Source of the DNA: Streptomyces sp. NBC_01669 | Lineage (GTDB): Bacteria > Actinomycetota > Actinomycetes > Streptomycetales > Streptomycetaceae | Direction of reading: 5' to 3' | Length of the DNA stretch: 64,000 nucleotides | Assembly: GCF_026339735.1 (NCBI RefSeq) | Contig: NZ_JAPEQG010000001.1 | Span: 2,542,001-2,606,000 of the forward strand | Part shown: piece after piece, positions 18,090 through 26,605 of the stretch | Layout of the letters: each line of letters begins with the position of its first letter | How positions within the stretch are numbered: the stretch's first letter is position 1 | Notes under the pieces: model-generated | The model's database searches: none | The model's input: the letters and a program-made list of their open reading frames with translations, nothing else | Told to the model about the DNA's origin: nothing | Program-made: the position numbers and the translations under genes

Positions 18090-18920
18090 TCAGTAGGTGG
18101 CCAGGGAGATGGCGGTGTAGTGCGCGGTGAAGGCTGCCACGGTCAGCGCGTGGAAGACCTCGTGGAAGCCGAACCAGCGGGGTGAGGGGTCGGGTCGCTG
18201 GAGGGCGTAGACGACCGCGCCCGCGCTGTAGAGGAGACCGCCGGCCACGATCAGGGTGAGTACGGCTGCTCCGCCGGTGTGCAGGAAGTCGGGCAGGTAG
18301 CGCACCGGTGCCCACCCCAGGGCCAGGTAGCACGGGGTGTACAGCCAGCGCGGGGCTCCGACCCACAGGACCCGGAACGCGATGCCGGCCAACGCGCCTG
18401 CCCACACGATCCACAGCAGCACGGACCGCTGTTCCGGCGGGAGGAGGAGCACGGCCAGGGGGGTGCAGGTGCCGGCGATGATCAGGAAGATGTTGGCGTG
18501 GTCGAGACGTCGCAGAAGAGCTTCGCCGAGCGGCCCCCAGGTGCCGCGGTGGTAGATGGCGCTCGTTGCGAACAGCAGCCAGGCGGTGACCGAGTACACG
18601 GCGCAGGCCCGGACCGCCTGGGGAGTACGGGCCAGGCAGATGAGCACGATGCCTGCGATCAGTGCGGTGGGGACCATTCCGGCATGCAGCCAGCCACGCA
18701 ACCTCGGCTTGATCGGTTCGGCCAGGTCGGCCGCCCGCTCCACCAGAGCGGCAACCGAGTAAGCGTTCCCCCCTGCATCGTCACCTTGTGATCCGCAGGG
18801 CAGCCCGTCTTCACGGCATTCTCCACGCGCTGAGGCGACGTGAATGTATTCGGCTTCAGCAGCGTCGCGAGACACAGCCTCTCGTCCTCCCTCGGACTCC
18901 TGGGCATCACCGGCAATCAT
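18090..18920 (-). CDS. Haemolysin III family (PAQR-like) membrane protein
   Basis: The last ~215 residues are a seven-helix HlyIII protein: LRGWLHAGMVPTALIAGIVL, the His-containing AIYHRGTWGPLGEALLRRLDH, AGTCTPLAVLLLP, and GFHEVFHALTVAAFTAHY with the C-terminal histidines. Such proteins are predicted metal-dependent membrane hydrolases; real haemolytic activity is not implied. The ~60-residue N-terminal extension is atypical: starts at 18,920 (ATG), about 18,875 (GTG after GGGAGGA) or 18,743 (GTG) are all possible. Confidence 0.85.
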   Translation of the reverse strand: MIAGDAQESEGGREAVSRDAAEAEYIHVASARGECREDGLPCGSQGDDAGGNAYSVAALVERAADLAEPIKPRLRGWLHAGMVPTALIAGIVLICLARTPQAVRACAVYSVTAWLLFATSAIYHRGTWGPLGEALLRRLDHANIFLIIAGTCTPLAVLLLPPEQRSVLLWIVWAGALAGIAFRVLWVGAPRWLYTPCYLALGWAPVRYLPDFLHTGGAAVLTLIVAGGLLYSAGAVVYALQRPDPSPRWFGFHEVFHALTVAAFTAHYTAISLATY

Positions 18921-19155
18921 GCGGTCATGCTAGGAGACCTCACCCGGACAGCATTCTGGGAGGTCGGTCTCGAACCCCAGGCCCACATCGCCGGGCATGG
19001 GCTGCTTCGCCGCCGTGTGAACCCCAGCCCCCCGTTGATCCTGCCGCCAATTGAGTCTGCCGAAGCCGAGTAGATCGGCTGGTCATGGGAACGATCAGGG
19101 CTCCCGAACGGCTCCCGAACGGGCATCTCCGCTCGCCTACGCACAAGGATCGCCG

Positions 19156-19716
19156 ATGCTTCCTGAGGTCCGCCCCCACGTATCCAGCGCCCTCGCAGAC
19201 CAGTTGGAACACCAATTGGGCCTGGCTCCGCATCTCGAAGCCAGCCACCTCAAGGTGGAGGGCGTCGCCGGCATCGCAGTCGTCGCAGCTGCCCACTCCG
19301 ACGGCTATGCGGCCACCGGCCATCTTCTCGGCCTGCTGGCCGCGCTACCTGCCCCCATCACGGCAGGAGAACGGTTCTGGTCGGACCTGTGGAGGTCCTC
19401 GGGCACCGCGTACCTGCTACCCGTCAACATCAAGGCTCTGGTGCTGCGTTCCCTGGCAGGAGAGGGAACCGCCCTGGCCCGACAGATCCTCTCGGCTGTC
19501 GATGAGATGACCCCGCCCCAGCGCATCGCAGCCGGGGAGGTGATCGGTCAAGCCCTTGTCAAGTCCGACCATTTTCCCGACCTCAAGACACAGGTCATCG
19601 GAGAACTGTGGCTCCGAGATCTCGAGCTCACCGCCTGGCGCGTCCTGCATGCGGACCGCAGATGGGACGATCCGGCTGGACGGAAAGCTTTCGTCGACGC
19701 CTGGACGAGCGTCTGA
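19156..19716 (+). CDS. Protein of unknown function, 186 aa
   Basis: The ATG at 19156 has AAGGA 8 bp upstream and the frame stays open to 19716. The protein is soluble and Ala/Leu-rich with probable helices (LEASHLKVEGVAGIAVVAAA, GERFWSDLWRSSGTAYLL) and a C-terminal FPDLKTQVIGELWLRDLELT. It has no signal peptide or membrane segment, and I do not recognise the family. Good binding site and codon bias support a real gene. Confidence 0.65.
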   Translation: MLPEVRPHVSSALADQLEHQLGLAPHLEASHLKVEGVAGIAVVAAAHSDGYAATGHLLGLLAALPAPITAGERFWSDLWRSSGTAYLLPVNIKALVLRSLAGEGTALARQILSAVDEMTPPQRIAAGEVIGQALVKSDHFPDLKTQVIGELWLRDLELTAWRVLHADRRWDDPAGRKAFVDAWTSV

Positions 19717-19989
19717 ACGTCTGCTCCTCCAAGCTGCACGACAGCCGTGCAGGGCATGCGGCGCCCGAGCCCGACGACGCTTGAAGCGACTGAGGTCAGG
19801 AAGTTCCGGGCCGAGGTCGCACCGGCCCCGCGCCTCAACCGATCAGGGCCGCACAGCAATGGCTGCGCGGCCCTGATCCTGTGCACGCCCGGCGCGAGAG
19901 CAGGCGCCTTCGTCCGGGTGAGCGGCACGGCCCACACGGGCGGCGGTCACCGGACGCGTGTGCGTGACCCCTCGTGCAAGGTTGAGAGG

Positions 19990-20193
19990 TCAGGCCGGGT
20001 TGATGTTCTCGGCCTGCGGGCCCTTCTGGCCCTGGGTGACGTCGAACGTCACGGCCTGGCCCTCCTGGAGCTCACGGAAGCCCGAGGAGTTGATCGCGGA
20101 GTAGTGCGCGAAGACATCCGGGCCGCCGCCGTCCTGCGCGATGAAACCGAAGCCCTTCTCCGCGTTGAACCACTTCACAGTTCCCGTTGCCAT
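19990..20193 (-). CDS. Cold-shock protein (CspA family), copy 1
   Basis: 67 aa: [20 protein letters not shown] with RNP1 (KGFGFI) and RNP2-type DVFAHYSAI, ending [10 protein letters not shown]. An RNA chaperone or nucleic-acid-binding protein. It is the first element of the duplicated module csp - merR - leader - anti-sigma ATPase; a decayed homologue holds the matching place at 26.4 kb. Confidence 0.95.
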   Translation of the reverse strand: MATGTVKWFNAEKGFGFIAQDGGGPDVFAHYSAINSSGFRELQEGQAVTFDVTQGQKGPQAENINPA

Positions 20194-20437
20194 GTCTTAT
20201 GCCTTCCAGTCGATGAACGCCTCCCACTCCATGTGGAAGGCAGAGGTGATCGCCCTGGTTCCTGCGGCACAGCACAGCAAAGCGCCCACACCAAAGGCGT
20301 GGGCAAGGGAGAATTCCGAACCACGACAGCTGACGCAGACGCTACACGCCCACACACCGCGTCACCATAGGAAACGATCACGCCTCACACCGAGATCGTG
20401 CGTGCGGTGCCCGCCGACGCTGACGGGCACGCTCATC

Positions 20438-20776
20438 TCATGCAGCTGCCGTTGGGTTTGGTGATTCGGCGGTGCGGCGGTGTTCGGCGTTGATGCGCTG
20501 GGCTTCTTCGAGCTGGTCTTCGAGGATGACGATGCGGCAGGCCGCCTCGATGGGGGTCCCGTGGTCGACGAGTTCCCGGGCGCGCGCGGCGATCCGCAGC
20601 TGGTAGCGAGAGTAGCGGCGGTGGCCGCCCGCGGATCGGAGCGGGGTGATGAGACGGGCTTCGCCGATGGCGCGGAGGAAGCTCTGGGTGGTGCCGAGCA
20701 TTTCGGCGGCCCGGCCCATGGTGTAGGCGGGGTAGTCGTCGTCGTCGAGACGGCCGTACGAGTCGTCTGCTGTCAT
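20438..20776 (-). CDS. MerR-type (BldC-like) regulator, copy 1
   Basis: 112 aa with a MerR winged-helix domain: YTMGRAAEMLGTTQSFLRAI, GEARLITPLRSAGGHRRYSR, then helix RIAARARELVDHGTPIEAAC and a coiled tail. It has no effector domain, like BldC, and should bind DNA as a small regulator. The ATG at 20776 follows GAGAGGTGCA. About 93% identical to the protein at 26.8 kb; differences are mainly at the C-terminus. Confidence 0.92.
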   Translation of the reverse strand: MTADDSYGRLDDDDYPAYTMGRAAEMLGTTQSFLRAIGEARLITPLRSAGGHRRYSRYQLRIAARARELVDHGTPIEAACRIVILEDQLEEAQRINAEHRRTAESPNPTAAA

Positions 20777-21500
20777 TGCACCTCTCTGTGGAACGTGTGG
20801 AGGGGCCCTGGTGCCGTACTGGCACCAGGGCCCCGAAGGAACTGCTACACCATCTGCCGACCCTGATACTGCGCCGGCTTTCTGTTTCCGCAGACCCGAC
20901 CGAGATGCTGTCGGGGTTGCGGGGATCGCGGTTGCTTGACCGGAGACCACCTCACTATCGATGTCCTGCGGTACCCGGGTCCAAGACTTCCGCCCGGGCG
21001 ATCCTGATGGTGCCTGGCTCCTCCGTTCTTCCCTCTGAGATCAATCACTTACCAAGCGGGGTACTGCGTACTGCTGGTGATGCGAACTACCCAGTGGCCT
21101 GCGATAGCGCCACTCTTCGGCAGCCAGCCCCGTCGCCCGTCCTGCATCTGCTTTGGCTTAGAACCCCACTGCCGAACCTCCCGGTGCGCGCGTCCGCAGC
21201 CGACGCCTTCACCGAGGAACCAATGACAACCACGCTGCTGGTACTAGGAACTGCACTTACACAACTGCTACTGCACTACTGCTCACGGCGGCCCCTGATC
21301 ACTGCGGGCCACCCGGTCCGGCCGTCAGCCCCGTCACCAACAGCCCTGGCTTCGGAACTCCACCACCGCACCGTCCTGCGCACTGCAACTGCGTGTACTA
21401 CTGCCCGCCAGTTCGTCTCTGCCGGGCCTTGCTGATCTCGGCTACGAGAGAAACCATAGCCACACCACCACCCAATGTCTACTCCAGCGGGCATAGATTT
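20777..21500. repeat. ~730-bp conserved non-coding leader, copy 1
   Basis: Sequence upstream of merR copy 1 that matches 27,165-27,900 at about 85-90% by eye, with long identical runs (around CCACCTCACTATCGATG at 20.95 kb and the last 100 bp ending near CCAATGTCTACTCCAGC). No protein frame is conserved between copies. The middle is rich in CTGC/TACTGC words. Likely promoter plus long leader, or an unannotated RNA. Confidence 0.75.
20802..20834 (-). promoter_or_regulatory. Leader hairpin upstream of merR copy 1
   Basis: Perfect 14-bp stem GGGGCCCTGGTGCC / GGCACCAGGGCCCC with a 5-nt loop, 26 nt before the start codon in the leader. Copy 2 (27,191-27,222) keeps the stem with one compensatory pair change. 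There is no U-tract, so it is more likely a leader structure than a terminator. Confidence 0.65.
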
Positions 21501-22123
21501 CCGCGCACTCGAAGATGAGGTAATCCGCGTCGACCGGTCTATGGATGGTTCAAGCGGCTCCGAAGCTCAGTCCGGCCCCCGGAGTGACCCACAGCCGCGC
21601 AGCACGTCGGGCTGAGCGTGACGTCGCCGACTGCGCCGCGGCTACCGTCGGCGGGCACCGGCCAACACTGGGCAGTGACTGACACACCGACCGGGGACGG
21701 ACGTTTCCGGCCGTATCACCCCACGGGTCTGCCGTTGACGGGCGTGGCACAAGGACCTGCGCCGCCCTCGACGATCCCGGCCCGATGATCGAGCAGCTCG
21801 TGGAAGCGTGCGTGCAGGCGCCGCGATCCGCAGCCTGGCGCTCCTGCTGCCGCGTCAGTGCCTTGTCGAGGATCTGTTTACTCGTCCCGCGGTCACTCTC
21901 GTGCTCGCCCGGCCGGTGGCATCGCCGTGGATGGGCCGCCTGCTCGAATCGGCGCGAGCCCACGACTCGGGCAGGCCGTGGGCCGGCATCGTGACACGGG
22001 CGCACGTCAGCGTGCGGCCACGCGTCGACTGTGGTCCTCAGTCCCCTTCGGCAAGCACTGTGGCTCTGCCGGGTTGGCGGGTGGAGGGGCGGGGCACAAG
22101 GGTCGGGTAAGCGAAGGCCGGGC
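21501..22123. other. No recognisable gene
   Basis: About 620 bp between the conserved leader and the anti-sigma remnant. Overlapping frames on both strands give Arg/Pro/Ala-rich translations without family features. The last 20 bases carry GAAGG ahead of the ATG at 22124. Confidence 0.5.
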
Positions 22124-22568
22124 ATGGACGATCCACAGACCAGGGTGACCCTGATGAACATGATGACCGTCAATGCCACAACCGCCCGTTCCACGGGAGC
22201 CGTTGCCGACGCGCGTGATGCGGCTCGGGCCTTCCTCGAGGGCTTGCGGCAGCCGGCCGTGGCCCCTGACGCCGCGGACACCGTGGTCCTGGTCGTGTCC
22301 GAGCTCGTCACCAACGCCCTGCGCCACGGCGGGGGCACCTGCACATTGGAGCGGGGGCACCTGCACATTGGAACTGACTGCGCACCCCGACACCATCGAG
22401 GTGGCCGTCCACGACCCCAGCCGGCATGCGCCGCGCATGCGCACCCCTGACCTGAACGGCGGCACCGGGGGCTTCGGCTGGCCCATGGTCAACCGACTCG
22501 CCCGCGCCACCGCGGTCACCCGCCGGGCCTCCGGCGGCAAAACCGTGAGCGCGCATCTTGCCTGGTAG
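22124..22568 (+). pseudogene. Anti-sigma-factor-type ATPase (HATPase_c), frameshifted by a 22-bp duplication
   Basis: The first frame gives AVADARDAARAFLEGLRQP and VVLVVSELVTNALRHGGGTC, i.e. the N-box of RsbW/SpoIIAB-like histidine-kinase-type ATPases. After a tandem 22-bp duplication at 22,329-22,372 the frame shifts; in the next frame homology resumes LTAHPDTIEVAVHDPS, GGTGGFGWPMVNRLARAT and SGGKTVSAHLAW. Removing one 22-bp unit restores a single ~140-codon gene. As written the product lacks the ATP lid. Confidence 0.85.
22329..22372. repeat. 22-bp exact tandem duplication
   Basis: Positions 22,329-22,350 and 22,351-22,372 are identical, beginning GCGGGGGCAC and ending CACATTGGA. The unit length is not a multiple of three and causes the frameshift in the anti-sigma ATPase gene. 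The related remnant at 28.0 kb has only one unit. Confidence 0.95.
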
Positions 22569-22601
22569 CGCCACCGGTCAAGCAGCCGGATGGCCGGTGA
22601 A

Positions 22602-22607
22602 TATAAT
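22602..22607 (+). promoter_or_regulatory. Consensus -10 box for a probably leaderless gene
   Basis: TATAAT ends 7 bp before the ATG at 22615, so transcription would begin at or next to the start codon. No Shine-Dalgarno sequence lies in between. Leaderless messages are common in Streptomyces. No clear -35 element is visible. Confidence 0.6.
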
Positions 22608-22614
22608 CTGCCTC

Positions 22615-22974
22615 ATGTCGAAGCCTGACGAGCTGCTCATTGACGTCGCTGCCCTGGTGGAGTCCGGGCAGAGCAATCAGATGTCCCTGACCGTAGTCAC
22701 CGGTGGTGCTGTCATCACCGGTCGGCTGGCTCCCGAAGCCGTGTGGAGGCTGAGGGTGTCGGAGGTGCTGACGGACTCCGACCGCCTGGGAGAGTTCTCC
22801 TCCATCTTCGACGCCCCCACGAAGAAGGACGGGCCGCCCACGCATCTGCACTTCCATGTCGCCCGGATCCTGCAGGGCACGGTGGGCATCCCGGAGACGG
22901 GCGGGATGTACCGGGTCGCGATCGAGGACGTCAGCGCCTGGACCGTGGGCGACTTCAGCTATTCCGACCACTGA
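22615..22974 (+). CDS. Unidentified 119-aa protein, possibly GvpU-like
   Basis: Starts MSKPDELLIDVAALVESG, then a probable beta-rich core MSLTVVTGGAVITGRL, followed by GPPTHLHFHVARILQGTVG and the ending SAWTVGDFSYSDH. The pattern of an N-terminal helix followed by a TVxGxVITG-type strand pair weakly recalls the gas-vesicle accessory protein GvpU, but there are no other gvp genes here and the assignment is not firm. It is followed by a strong palindromic terminator. Confidence 0.75.
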   Translation: MSKPDELLIDVAALVESGQSNQMSLTVVTGGAVITGRLAPEAVWRLRVSEVLTDSDRLGEFSSIFDAPTKKDGPPTHLHFHVARILQGTVGIPETGGMYRVAIEDVSAWTVGDFSYSDH

Positions 22975-23008
22975 GCAACCAGTGCGGCGGGAACCCGTCG
23001 CACGCAGT

Positions 23009-23040
23009 GTGGGCCCGACCGGCGCGCCGGTCGGGCCCAC
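23009..23040. terminator. Bidirectional hairpin terminator
   Basis: A perfect 32-bp palindrome with arms GTGGGCCCGACCGGCG / CGCCGGTCGGGCCCAC between two convergent genes (ends at 22,974 and 23,077). It can serve both directions. Confidence 0.85.
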
Positions 23041-23076
23041 TGCCGTTCAGGTGTCGACTCGTGCCTGTTCCGTCGG

Positions 23077-23385
23077 TCAGACGGATACGGGAGTGCCGAG
23101 CATCGCGGAAGCTCGCTGGAGCGAGCTGAGGATGCGCACGGGTGCGGCCTCGGGGAGGGTGCGGCAGGTGAAGCCGAGCTGAGTCATGGCCCGGAGGACC
23201 TCGGCGGCGCTGAAGTCACGGCGGTCCTGGCGGGTGACGACCTGGCCGACCTGCTTGACGGGGTAGCGGCGGCGGCCGATGGTCACGGATTCGCCGGTGC
23301 CCGGTTCGGGCTTGATGCCCTTCATCGATTCCAGCACGCCGCTCTTGGTGAGCTCGAAGGGGAAGCGGGCGATGACGCAGCGCAT
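23077..23385 (-). CDS. SCO5918-family small protein
   Basis: 102 aa: MRCVIARFPFELTKSGVLES, GRRRYPVKQVGQVVTRQDRR, DFSAAEVLRAMTQLGFTCRT. It matches what I recall of Streptomyces SCO5918-type proteins, which lie, as here, between a CBS-domain gene/DEAD-box helicase/cold-shock cluster and other conserved genes. No catalytic motif is visible; function unknown. Confidence 0.85.
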   Translation of the reverse strand: MRCVIARFPFELTKSGVLESMKGIKPEPGTGESVTIGRRRYPVKQVGQVVTRQDRRDFSAAEVLRAMTQLGFTCRTLPEAAPVRILSSLQRASAMLGTPVSV

Positions 23386-23435
23386 GTGGCCTCACAGGGA
23401 GAAGGGGGAAAACGGTCCGACCAGGGTGAGGCGCT

Positions 23436-23840
23436 TCAGCGAGAGAGGGCGAGGATGCCCAGGGCGCTGCCTTGCTCCTCGACCACCGGCAGGGCACCGA
23501 GCCGGAGGCAGTGCATCGCGTGCTCGGCTTCGGCCGCAGTGGTCACGGGTGAGGTGAACGCGCCGTGGTCGCCGAGGATGTCGCGCAGGCGGACACGATC
23601 CGTGTAAGCGGAGCTGTCACAAACGGCAGCCAGTTCGGTCTGGGTGACCAGGCCGGTGCACTGGCCGTCCTGGTCGCAGACGACCAGTCGACCCGTGCGG
23701 GCGGCGGCCATGACGGACAGCGCCACCTCGACGCTCATGTCGTCACAGACCTGCGGTCCGGCCGCGTCCATGGTGTCGGCCACCGTCCTGTGCACGGGAG
23801 TGGCGCCCGCCGGGCGGGCTTGCATCTGAACCAGCGTCAA
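23436..23840 (-). CDS. CBS-domain pair protein
   Basis: 134 aa made of two CBS motifs: TVADTMDAAGPQVCDDMSVE...GRLVVCDQDGQCTGLVTQTE and VRLRDILGDHGAFTSPVTT...GALPVVEEQGSALGILAL. Such pairs bind adenine nucleotides and sense energy state. The TTG at 23,840 is preferred because GCAGGAGG lies 6 bp upstream; an ATG at 23,825 lacks a binding site. Same orientation as the helicase and probably co-transcribed. Confidence 0.85.
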   Translation of the reverse strand: MTLVQMQARPAGATPVHRTVADTMDAAGPQVCDDMSVEVALSVMAAARTGRLVVCDQDGQCTGLVTQTELAAVCDSSAYTDRVRLRDILGDHGAFTSPVTTAAEAEHAMHCLRLGALPVVEEQGSALGILALSR

Positions 23841-23886
23841 AATGTGCCTCCTGCAGAAGTGGGTCAGTTCCCTGATCATGAACGTT

Positions 23887-25407
23887 CTAGGCCGCCGCGT
23901 CGAAGGAGGACTGCCGTACGGTCACGCGCCGGGCGGCCGAAGCGTGGCTGCGTCGGCCTCGGGAGGCCGCGCTGCGGCTGCGCGGACGCCGCTCGGCCAC
24001 CGGCGCGGTGATCGTCACGGGAATGCCGGAGGGGGGCTGGGCGCCGGTAATACGGCTGAGTGCCTCTTCCCCGGAGCGGACCTGGGTGGTCTGGGGCACG
24101 ATGCCGGCGGCTGCCATGAGGCGGGTCATGTCGCGGCGCTGGTTGGGGGTGACCAGGGTGACGACGCTGCCGGACTCGCCGGCCCGCGCGGTGCGGCCGC
24201 CGCGGTGCAGGTAGTCCTTGTGGTCGGTCGGCGGGTCGACGTTGACGACGAGGTCGAGGTTGTCGACGTGGATACCGCGAGCCGCGACGTTCGTCGCGAC
24301 GAGCACGGTGACGTGCCCGGTCTTGAACTGGGACAGGGTCCGGGTCCGCTGCGGCTGCGACTTCCCGCCGTGCAGCGCGGCGGCCCGCACCCCGCTGTTC
24401 AGCAGGTCCTGCGTCAGCCGGTCGACGGCGTGCTTGGTGTCCAGGAACATGATCACCCGGCCTTCGCGCGCCGCGATCTCCGTCGTCGTCCGGTGCTTGT
24501 CGGCGCCGTGGACGTGCAGGACGTGGTGCTCCATCGTGGTGACCGCGCCTGCGGACGGGTCGACGGAGTGGACCACCGGGTCGGTGAGGTAGCGGCGGAC
24601 CAGGAGGTCGACGTTGCGGTCGAGGGTGGCGGAGAACAACATGCGCTGGCCCTCGGGGCGGACCTGGTCCAGGAGTGCGGTGACCTGGGGCATGAAGCCC
24701 ATGTCGGCCATCTGGTCGGCCTCGTCGAGGACGGTGATCGCGACCTGGTTCAGCCGGCAGTCACCCCGGTCGATGAGGTCCTTCAGGCGGCCCGGCGTCG
24801 CGACGACGACTTCGGCGCCACCGCGCAGTGCGTTGACCTGCCTGCCGATCGGCATTCCGCCGACGACGGTGGCCAGGCGCAGCCTCACCGAGCGGGCGTA
24901 GGGGGTGAGGGCGTCGGTCACCTGTTGTGCCAGCTCACGCGTCGGTACGAGGATCAGGGCCAGCGGCTGGCAGGGCTCGGCGCGCTGTCCGGCGGTGCGG
25001 GCCAGCAGGGCCAGGCCGAAGGCGAGGGTCTTGCCTGAGCCGGTGCGCCCGCGACCGAGGACGTCGCGGCCCGCGAGGGTGTTGGGCAGGGTCGCGCCCT
25101 GGATCGGGAACGGGATGCGCATGCCTTGTGCGGTGAGCGAGGCCAGCAGCCGCTCGGGCATGTCGAGGTCGGCGAACGCCTCGACGGCGGGCAGCGCTGG
25201 AGTGATCGTCTCGGGCAGGGCGAACTCGCCCTGGGCCGCCGCGGGCCGCCGACCCTGGCCGCCCATGCGGCTCGGCCCTCCGGAACGGCGCGGGGCGGGC
25301 GAGCCGAAGCGGCTGCCCCGGGGCGAACCGGCGCCGGAGCCAACAGCGGGACCGCCGGTCCGGCTGCGGGTGCGGGAGGAGCGGTTGTTCGTACGTGAGG
25401 GGTTCAT
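23887..25407 (-). CDS. DEAD-box RNA helicase
   Basis: 506 aa. Basic Arg/Gly/Ser N-terminus (1-60); RecA domain 1 with PFPIQGATLP (Q motif), Walker A GRTGSGKT (120-127), PTRELAQQ, TPGRL, LDEAD (227-231) and SAT; domain 2 with FLDTKHAVDRL, TNVAARGIHVDNL and HRGGRTARAG; basic Arg/Ser-rich tail. It remodels structured RNA, probably in cold adaptation given the neighbouring csp gene. Just upstream of the ATG a 12-bp hairpin covers the ribosome binding site. Confidence 0.96.
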   Translation of the reverse strand: MNPSRTNNRSSRTRSRTGGPAVGSGAGSPRGSRFGSPAPRRSGGPSRMGGQGRRPAAAQGEFALPETITPALPAVEAFADLDMPERLLASLTAQGMRIPFPIQGATLPNTLAGRDVLGRGRTGSGKTLAFGLALLARTAGQRAEPCQPLALILVPTRELAQQVTDALTPYARSVRLRLATVVGGMPIGRQVNALRGGAEVVVATPGRLKDLIDRGDCRLNQVAITVLDEADQMADMGFMPQVTALLDQVRPEGQRMLFSATLDRNVDLLVRRYLTDPVVHSVDPSAGAVTTMEHHVLHVHGADKHRTTTEIAAREGRVIMFLDTKHAVDRLTQDLLNSGVRAAALHGGKSQPQRTRTLSQFKTGHVTVLVATNVAARGIHVDNLDLVVNVDPPTDHKDYLHRGGRTARAGESGSVVTLVTPNQRRDMTRLMAAAGIVPQTTQVRSGEEALSRITGAQPPSGIPVTITAPVAERRPRSRSAASRGRRSHASAARRVTVRQSSFDAAA

Positions 25408-25415
25408 TCAGAACC

Positions 25416-25442
25416 TTCCTTGATACGGCACGTATCAAGGAA
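25416..25442 (-). promoter_or_regulatory. Hairpin sequestering the helicase ribosome binding site
   Basis: In the mRNA sense the leader reads UUCCUUGAUACG-UGC-CGUAUCAAGGAA and then GGUUCUGA before the AUG at 25,407. The 3' arm contains AAGGAA, most of the Shine-Dalgarno AAGGAAGG. The perfect 12-bp stem is AU-rich for this genome, so its stability could depend on temperature, or the helicase itself could open it. The structure is visible; regulation is inferred. Confidence 0.7.
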
Positions 25443-25669
25443 TTCTCGCAGCAGAGGAACAGCGCGGGGAATCACAAGAACGGGCCGAACGAAATGCGAA
25501 AGCAGATCTGGCCTGCGGTGACTCCGGCGCAAATGCAGGCAATGAAACGGGTAACGTCATGCGGACGTTAAATCCCGGACGGCTACGGGCGCATCTTTAA
25601 AGAGGCCCGCGTTCTTGGAAAAAGGTCCGTAGGCGTCGTTGCGGCACAGGGGAAGCCCCAGGGAATGAC

Positions 25670-25719
25670 CGTAGGTGGGGCCCGGCCCGCACCCCGAGGG
25701 ATGCGGGCCCCAGCTACGG
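25670..25719 (-). terminator. Hairpin terminator after cold-shock gene copy 2
   Basis: Arms CCGTAGGTGGGGC / GCCCCAGCTACGG (one mismatch) enclose an inner stem GGCCCGCA / TGCGGGCC. It lies 15 bp after the csp stop on the minus strand. The 25,443-25,669 stretch between it and the helicase leader has no gene and must hold the helicase promoter. Confidence 0.75.
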
Positions 25720-25733
25720 AGTGCGCGTCAGCG

Positions 25734-25937
25734 TCAGGCGGGAACGATGTTCTCGGCCGTCGGGCCCTTCTGGCCCGGCGCGATGTCGAAGGTGACCTTC
25801 TGACCTTCGAGCAGCTCACGGAAGCCCTCAGCCGCGATGTTCGAGAAGTGGGCGAACACGTCAGCGCCGCCACCGTCCTGCTCGATGAAGCCGAAACCCT
25901 TGGCCGCGTTGAACCACTTCACTGTGCCAGACGCCAT
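25734..25937 (-). CDS. Cold-shock protein (CspA family), copy 2
   Basis: 67 aa: [20 protein letters not shown] with RNP1, [17 protein letters not shown] and the ending [10 protein letters not shown]. Lies upstream of the DEAD-box helicase on the same strand, a frequent pairing of RNA chaperone with RNA helicase. The ATG at 25937 follows AAGGAGAT-type sequence (ATATCTCCTTG on the plus strand). It differs more from copy 1 than the two merR copies differ from each other, so it is not part of the recent duplication. Confidence 0.95.
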   Translation of the reverse strand: MASGTVKWFNAAKGFGFIEQDGGGADVFAHFSNIAAEGFRELLEGQKVTFDIAPGQKGPTAENIVPA

Positions 25938-26424
25938 GTCATATCTCCTTGTGGGGCAGTACGCCGAGACCCGCAATCCACGGATACCGGGTCGCCGCGA
26001 TGATGCCCCGCCCGGAAAATGACCGGAAATACAAAACGCTTCCCGCGGCCGAAAAGCCCGGCGGAAGCGTTGAAGTTTTTGGGAACCACGACTGCAACTA
26101 GGAGCGACAGTAGCATGCGGTAGTGACCTGTGTACGGTTAATAATTCCGCTCTGTTCGTTGCAGCAAACACACTGTCCGCGCGGCGCATAAAACTCTCGT
26201 CTCGCGGTCATAGATATTGGCCCACCCAAAATGCAGCTTTCCAGAAAGGGCGGTCGCTGTTTACGGCTCGGAAGGCACAATTATTGCGGGTGGCACCGCC
26301 CTGCAACATCACCCCCATCAGCCCGTACGCCGGTCCCGACGCAGATCAGCGCCGCGCAGCGCTCTCACCAGTGCCCCAGATCCCACCACCGTCGACTGAG
26401 ACTGAAGGGGGCGATGTCTCGGCC
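25938..26424. other. Long upstream region of cold-shock gene copy 2
   Basis: About 490 bp without a protein gene. It is less GC-rich than its surroundings (e.g. GTACGGTTAATAATTCC near 26.14 kb). It probably contains the csp promoter and a long structured leader, as is usual for cold-shock genes. No specific structure was resolved. Confidence 0.5.
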
Positions 26425-26605
26425 CGGGGCCTCTTCTGGCCCTGGGTGACGTCGAACGTCACGGCCTGGCCTTCCTGGAACTCACGTAAGCCCGCGGGCT
26501 GATCGCCCTACGGTGGGCGAACACGTCCGAGCCGCCGCTGTCCGGGCGATGAAGCCGCAGCCCCTCTGCGCGTTAAACCACTTCACAGTTCCCGCGGCCC
26601 TTGCC
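26425..26605 (-). pseudogene. Decayed cold-shock gene (counterpart of copy 1)
   Basis: The minus strand retains [18 protein letters not shown] but no start codon in place (GGGCCGCGGGA precedes ACTGTGAAG), and lies in other frames further on (TFDVTQGQ region near 26.44 kb). The nucleotide sequence follows 20,010-20,200 closely, including TGGCCCTGGGTGACGTCGAA. It is the csp element of the second module copy and is non-functional. Confidence 0.85.

Noticed and set aside
21781..22120. Small plus-strand gene starting at the ATG near 21,785
   Set aside because: No ribosome binding site, no conservation with the second module copy, Arg-rich translation.
22615..22974. Firm gas-vesicle GvpU assignment
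   Set aside because: Resemblance is limited to one short strand region and there are no other gvp genes nearby.
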